Position numbers and translations under genes: made by a program | DNA from: Kordia algicida | GTDB taxonomy: Bacteria > Bacteroidota > Bacteroidia > Flavobacteriales > Flavobacteriaceae | NCBI RefSeq assembly: GCF_051013375.1 | Contig: NZ_CP142125.1 | Strand: one strand, 5' to 3' | DNA: 64,000 nucleotides | Shown here: positions 61,968 through 64,000 of the stretch, in pieces | Layout of the letters: each line of letters begins with the position of its first letter | Numbering within the stretch: position 1 is the stretch's first letter | The notes under the pieces: generated by a model | What the model saw: the letters and a program-made list of their open reading frames with translations, nothing else | The model's database searches: none | Told to the model about the DNA's origin: nothing

Positions 61968-62402
61968 TTATCCTTCATTTAAGATTTGTAAACCTTCGTG
62001 TACTACCGTGATTGATTCTACAGCAACTTCACTAGCTTCGCCTTTTAGGTCAGTTGATTGAATTTTCATTGGCCACGCATTGAGTAGTTTCCAAACTACT
62101 ACTGGCGCATGTTCTTCATCAAGTAGACTAATGGTAATATCGCGACGTTCTGCTTTGTTTAGTTTGTTGGATTTCATCCAATCGTAGAATTCGTTATCGC
62201 CTTTAAATACACCTCTTTTTAGAACGACATCTGTGTATTTTATCATTCCAGGCATGTTTATTTTGCTGTATTCTGGACTAGATCCTTCTCGGTATTCTAG
62301 TTTTTCGAATTCAACATCGAGTCCTGTAACTTCTTGAAAACCGATTTTAGTTCCTCCCCAATCTACTTGAAAATGAAACTTTGGTAATGGATATGCTGCC
62401 AT
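61968..62402 (-). CDS. eCIS main inner tube protein (Afp1-like, gp19 family)
   Basis: 144 residues. 'PLPKFHFQVDWGGTKIGFQE', 'VTGLDVEFEKLEYREGSSPE', 'KINMPGMIKYTDVVLKRGVF', 'WKLLNAWPMKIQSTDLKGEA' and 'VAVESITVVHEGLQ' are the canonical tube strands. Hexameric rings of this subunit form the hollow tube that carries the payload. 5 bases before the second tube gene and 50 bases after the sheath stop. Confidence 0.95.
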   Translation of the reverse strand: MAAYPLPKFHFQVDWGGTKIGFQEVTGLDVEFEKLEYREGSSPEYSKINMPGMIKYTDVVLKRGVFKGDNEFYDWMKSNKLNKAERRDITISLLDEEHAPVVVWKLLNAWPMKIQSTDLKGEASEVAVESITVVHEGLQILNEG

Positions 62403-62452
62403 AATTTTATATTTTTAAATGATTTATTTTGCTTTGTTTTTTTGAGAATTTT

Positions 62453-64000
62453 TTATGATTCTTGCATTTTGTGAGAGAACTTCAGTACGATGAATTCTGC
62501 TGGACGTACTACTGCCATTCCAATTTCTACATTCATGATTCCGTTAAGAATATCATCTGCGGTCATTGTTTGGTTGAGTCCAACTTTTACATAATATGCT
62601 TCGTCTGTGGTAGCTCCTGCTAATGCTCCAGCTTTCCATTGATTGGTTAAGAAGTTTTCAATCATCGATCGGATACGTACCCAAGTGTTCGCGTCGTTTG
62701 CTTCAAATACAAATTGGTCACTCGCTTTTTTCACTGATTCTTCTACCATATTGAAGAAGCGTCTTACTGAAATGTAGCGCCATTCATTGTCGTTTCCTGC
62801 CAAGGTTCTTGCGCCCCAAACCATGACACCTTTTCCTGTGAAAGAACGAATGGCATTGACTGATTTTCCTGCCTTTGTATCGACATTTAGTCTATCTTGA
62901 ATGTCATTGGTAACTCTTACTGTAGGTTTTACTACATAGTTTAGACTTACATTTGCAGGTGCTTTCCAAACTCCTCTTGTACTGTCTACTCTTGCGTAAA
63001 TTCCAGCAATGGCAGAACTTGGTGGCAATTCCATTGGAAGATTGTTGATTGCTGCTTTTATTTTGTTGTATGTTGCATTGTCGTCAGTTTCTAACGTACT
63101 TAGAGTTCTTCCGTGCATTGCGCCGTTGTTTGTGTCTTTGTCAATTTCTGTAGCAACTAGCGTGTTTAGTTCGTCAAATTTTGTTGCAACTCCATCAAAT
63201 AGTGTGGTGTCTGTATCATCTGCTGGAGCTGGCGAAGTTGCCGTTGTCATTGCTCCAATAACTGCTACAATGTTTTTAGCTCCTGAGTCTATTGTACTTT
63301 CTATTTTTGCAGTATCTGCTTTAAGAATGTGTTTTTTTAGAGAGTTTGTCAGTTTTACTAATTCGTCATATTGCTTTTCAATGGTGTCAGTTGCATCAAA
63401 TAAGTCTGTCAGTTCTTTTAGCTTGGCTTTTATCGCATCAATACTTGCAAGCGGAAGTTCTTCTTCTAGTGCTAATACTGTTGCATCAGTTTCAACTTTT
63501 GCTTTGTCTTTGAGTGCTATTAACGCCGCTATTTCTGTGAGTAATTCTTCTAAATCAACATGTAAATTTGCTGGTCTAGGACTGTCAAAGTTTTTTGTTC
63601 CACTAATATCAAAACCTTCGTCTGGCGCATTATCATTGTATAAATAGGTAACTACATCTGCAAGTTTACCTGCAAATCCTGTAGTGTTAAATGAACCTAT
63701 TGTTGTGATTATATTGTCTAAAACTGTTACCGCATCAGTGTTTACTTTTGCTAAGTTTCCTTTGATTTTTTCGGCTGCATTTGCAGTTCCGAAGTTGTCA
63801 ATATGATTGATAATGATTGCATCTGGATCAATTTTGTAATCAAGAATTGTTTCTAGATACGGATAGTATGCTGCTCCATATTTTGCAAAGTCTTTGCTTC
63901 CGTTGATTTCGTCGCGTAAGCTTTCTACATACGGATCTGGATCAGAAGATGGATCGCTTCCATGTGTGTCAATTATAGTAAAACGATCTTGTAGTTTGTT
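62453..64000 (-). CDS. eCIS tail sheath protein with large insertion (5' end outside window)
   Basis: The frame is open to the right edge (516 codons visible, no stop on the way); an internal ATG at 63250 is not the start. Visible from the edge: 'RFTIIDTHGSDP', then 'DFAKYGAAYYPYLET' (the sheath AAYYPW-type motif). After about 250 inserted residues the conserved part resumes with 'LPPSSAIAGIYARVDSTRGV', 'WKAPANVSL', 'GKGVMVWGARTLAGND', 'WRYISVRRFFNMVEESVKKA', 'ENFLTNQWKAGALAGATTDE' and the C-terminal handshake strand 'FIVLKFSHKMQES'. The insertion is Ala/Leu/Asp/Lys-rich and probably helical. Afp-type sheaths have only a short loop at this place. The sheath contracts to drive the tube into the target. 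Confidence 0.94.
   Translation of the reverse strand, partial: NKLQDRFTIIDTHGSDPSSDPDPYVESLRDEINGSKDFAKYGAAYYPYLETILDYKIDPDAIIINHIDNFGTANAAEKIKGNLAKVNTDAVTVLDNIITTIGSFNTTGFAGKLADVVTYLYNDNAPDEGFDISGTKNFDSPRPANLHVDLEELLTEIAALIALKDKAKVETDATVLALEEELPLASIDAIKAKLKELTDLFDATDTIEKQYDELVKLTNSLKKHILKADTAKIESTIDSGAKNIVAVIGAMTTATSPAPADDTDTTLFDGVATKFDELNTLVATEIDKDTNNGAMHGRTLSTLETDDNATYNKIKAAINNLPMELPPSSAIAGIYARVDSTRGVWKAPANVSLNYVVKPTVRVTNDIQDRLNVDTKAGKSVNAIRSFTGKGVMVWGARTLAGNDNEWRYISVRRFFNMVEESVKKASDQFVFEANDANTWVRIRSMIENFLTNQWKAGALAGATTDEAYYVKVGLNQTMTADDILNGIMNVEIGMAVVRPAEFIVLKFSHKMQES

Noticed and set aside
62453..63250. Sheath gene starting at the ATG at 63250
   Set aside because: The frame is open from 63250 to the window edge and the upstream part encodes recognisable sheath sequence (GAAYYPYLE), so 63250 is an internal Met.
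63009..63647. 212-codon open frame on the plus strand near the right edge
   Set aside because: It is antisense to the sheath gene, whose conserved motifs are on the minus strand; Ser/Val-rich translation is typical of a shadow frame.
1..64000. CRISPR array, tRNA or rRNA genes
   Set aside because: No direct-repeat/spacer array was seen; the only regular array (14241-14336) has no spacers. No tRNA-like cloverleaf or rRNA sequence was recognised by eye.

Overview
The window looks like a chromosome segment from a marine-type Flavobacteriaceae (Bacteroidota). It is AT-rich, carries proteins with type IX secretion sorting tails, a Bacteroidota-style LptD, TPR-fused histidine kinases and AraC regulators, and several short Bacteroidota-style 'KLNK...GG' precursor peptides. 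Kordia or a close relative would fit, but that is a guess from gene style only.

Left part (1-14.3 kb, mostly + strand): the C-terminal two thirds of LptD, RidA, a T9SS-secreted protein, a membrane endonuclease/exonuclease/phosphatase protein bracketed by two related inverted repeats, two short double-glycine peptides, a penicillin-acylase-family hydrolase, a DUF4252 lipoprotein, a class 3 aldehyde dehydrogenase, a TPR-AraC sensor-regulator followed by two paralogous precursor peptides (the second frameshifted in a poly-A run), and a nitroreductase. A 16-bp tandem array closes this block.

Middle (14.3-35.4 kb, almost all - strand): a five-gene two-component operon that includes a 49-residue membrane protein; a DUF2891 / Nramp-like / PxpA-PxpB fusion / PxpC operon for 5-oxoproline use, in which the Nramp-like protein lacks the metal-binding motifs; a precursor peptide next to a membrane LytTR regulator; YifB; a giant FG-GAP repeat T9SS protein; a second two-component pair; three unrecognised small proteins, two of which share a duplicated leader; and an M43-type metalloprotease lipoprotein.

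Right part (35.5-64 kb, - strand): most of an extracellular contractile injection system (eCIS, Afp/PVC/MAC type). In order of transcription it holds sheath (runs off the window), two tube proteins, a 51-residue DUF5908 protein, LysM tube-baseplate adaptor, VgrG-like spike, PAAR tip, gp25, two large baseplate proteins, a 1941-residue modular fibre-like protein, the tape-measure protein, a 1304-residue nuclease-tipped candidate payload, its probable immunity protein, a multi-pass membrane patatin, and the AAA+ ATPase. The structural genes are tightly packed with frequent start/stop overlaps, so they are probably co-transcribed and translationally coupled. The cap/terminator gene and the start of the sheath are not in the window.

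The most unusual signals are: a roughly 250-residue insertion in the sheath, the nuclease payload with a 4-bp-overlapping immunity gene, the membrane patatin inside the eCIS cluster, the repeated Ig-like modules of the fibre protein, the PxpA-PxpB fusion with its metal-motif-less Nramp partner, and a family of short 'AAAAGCGAAGC' intergenic repeats.
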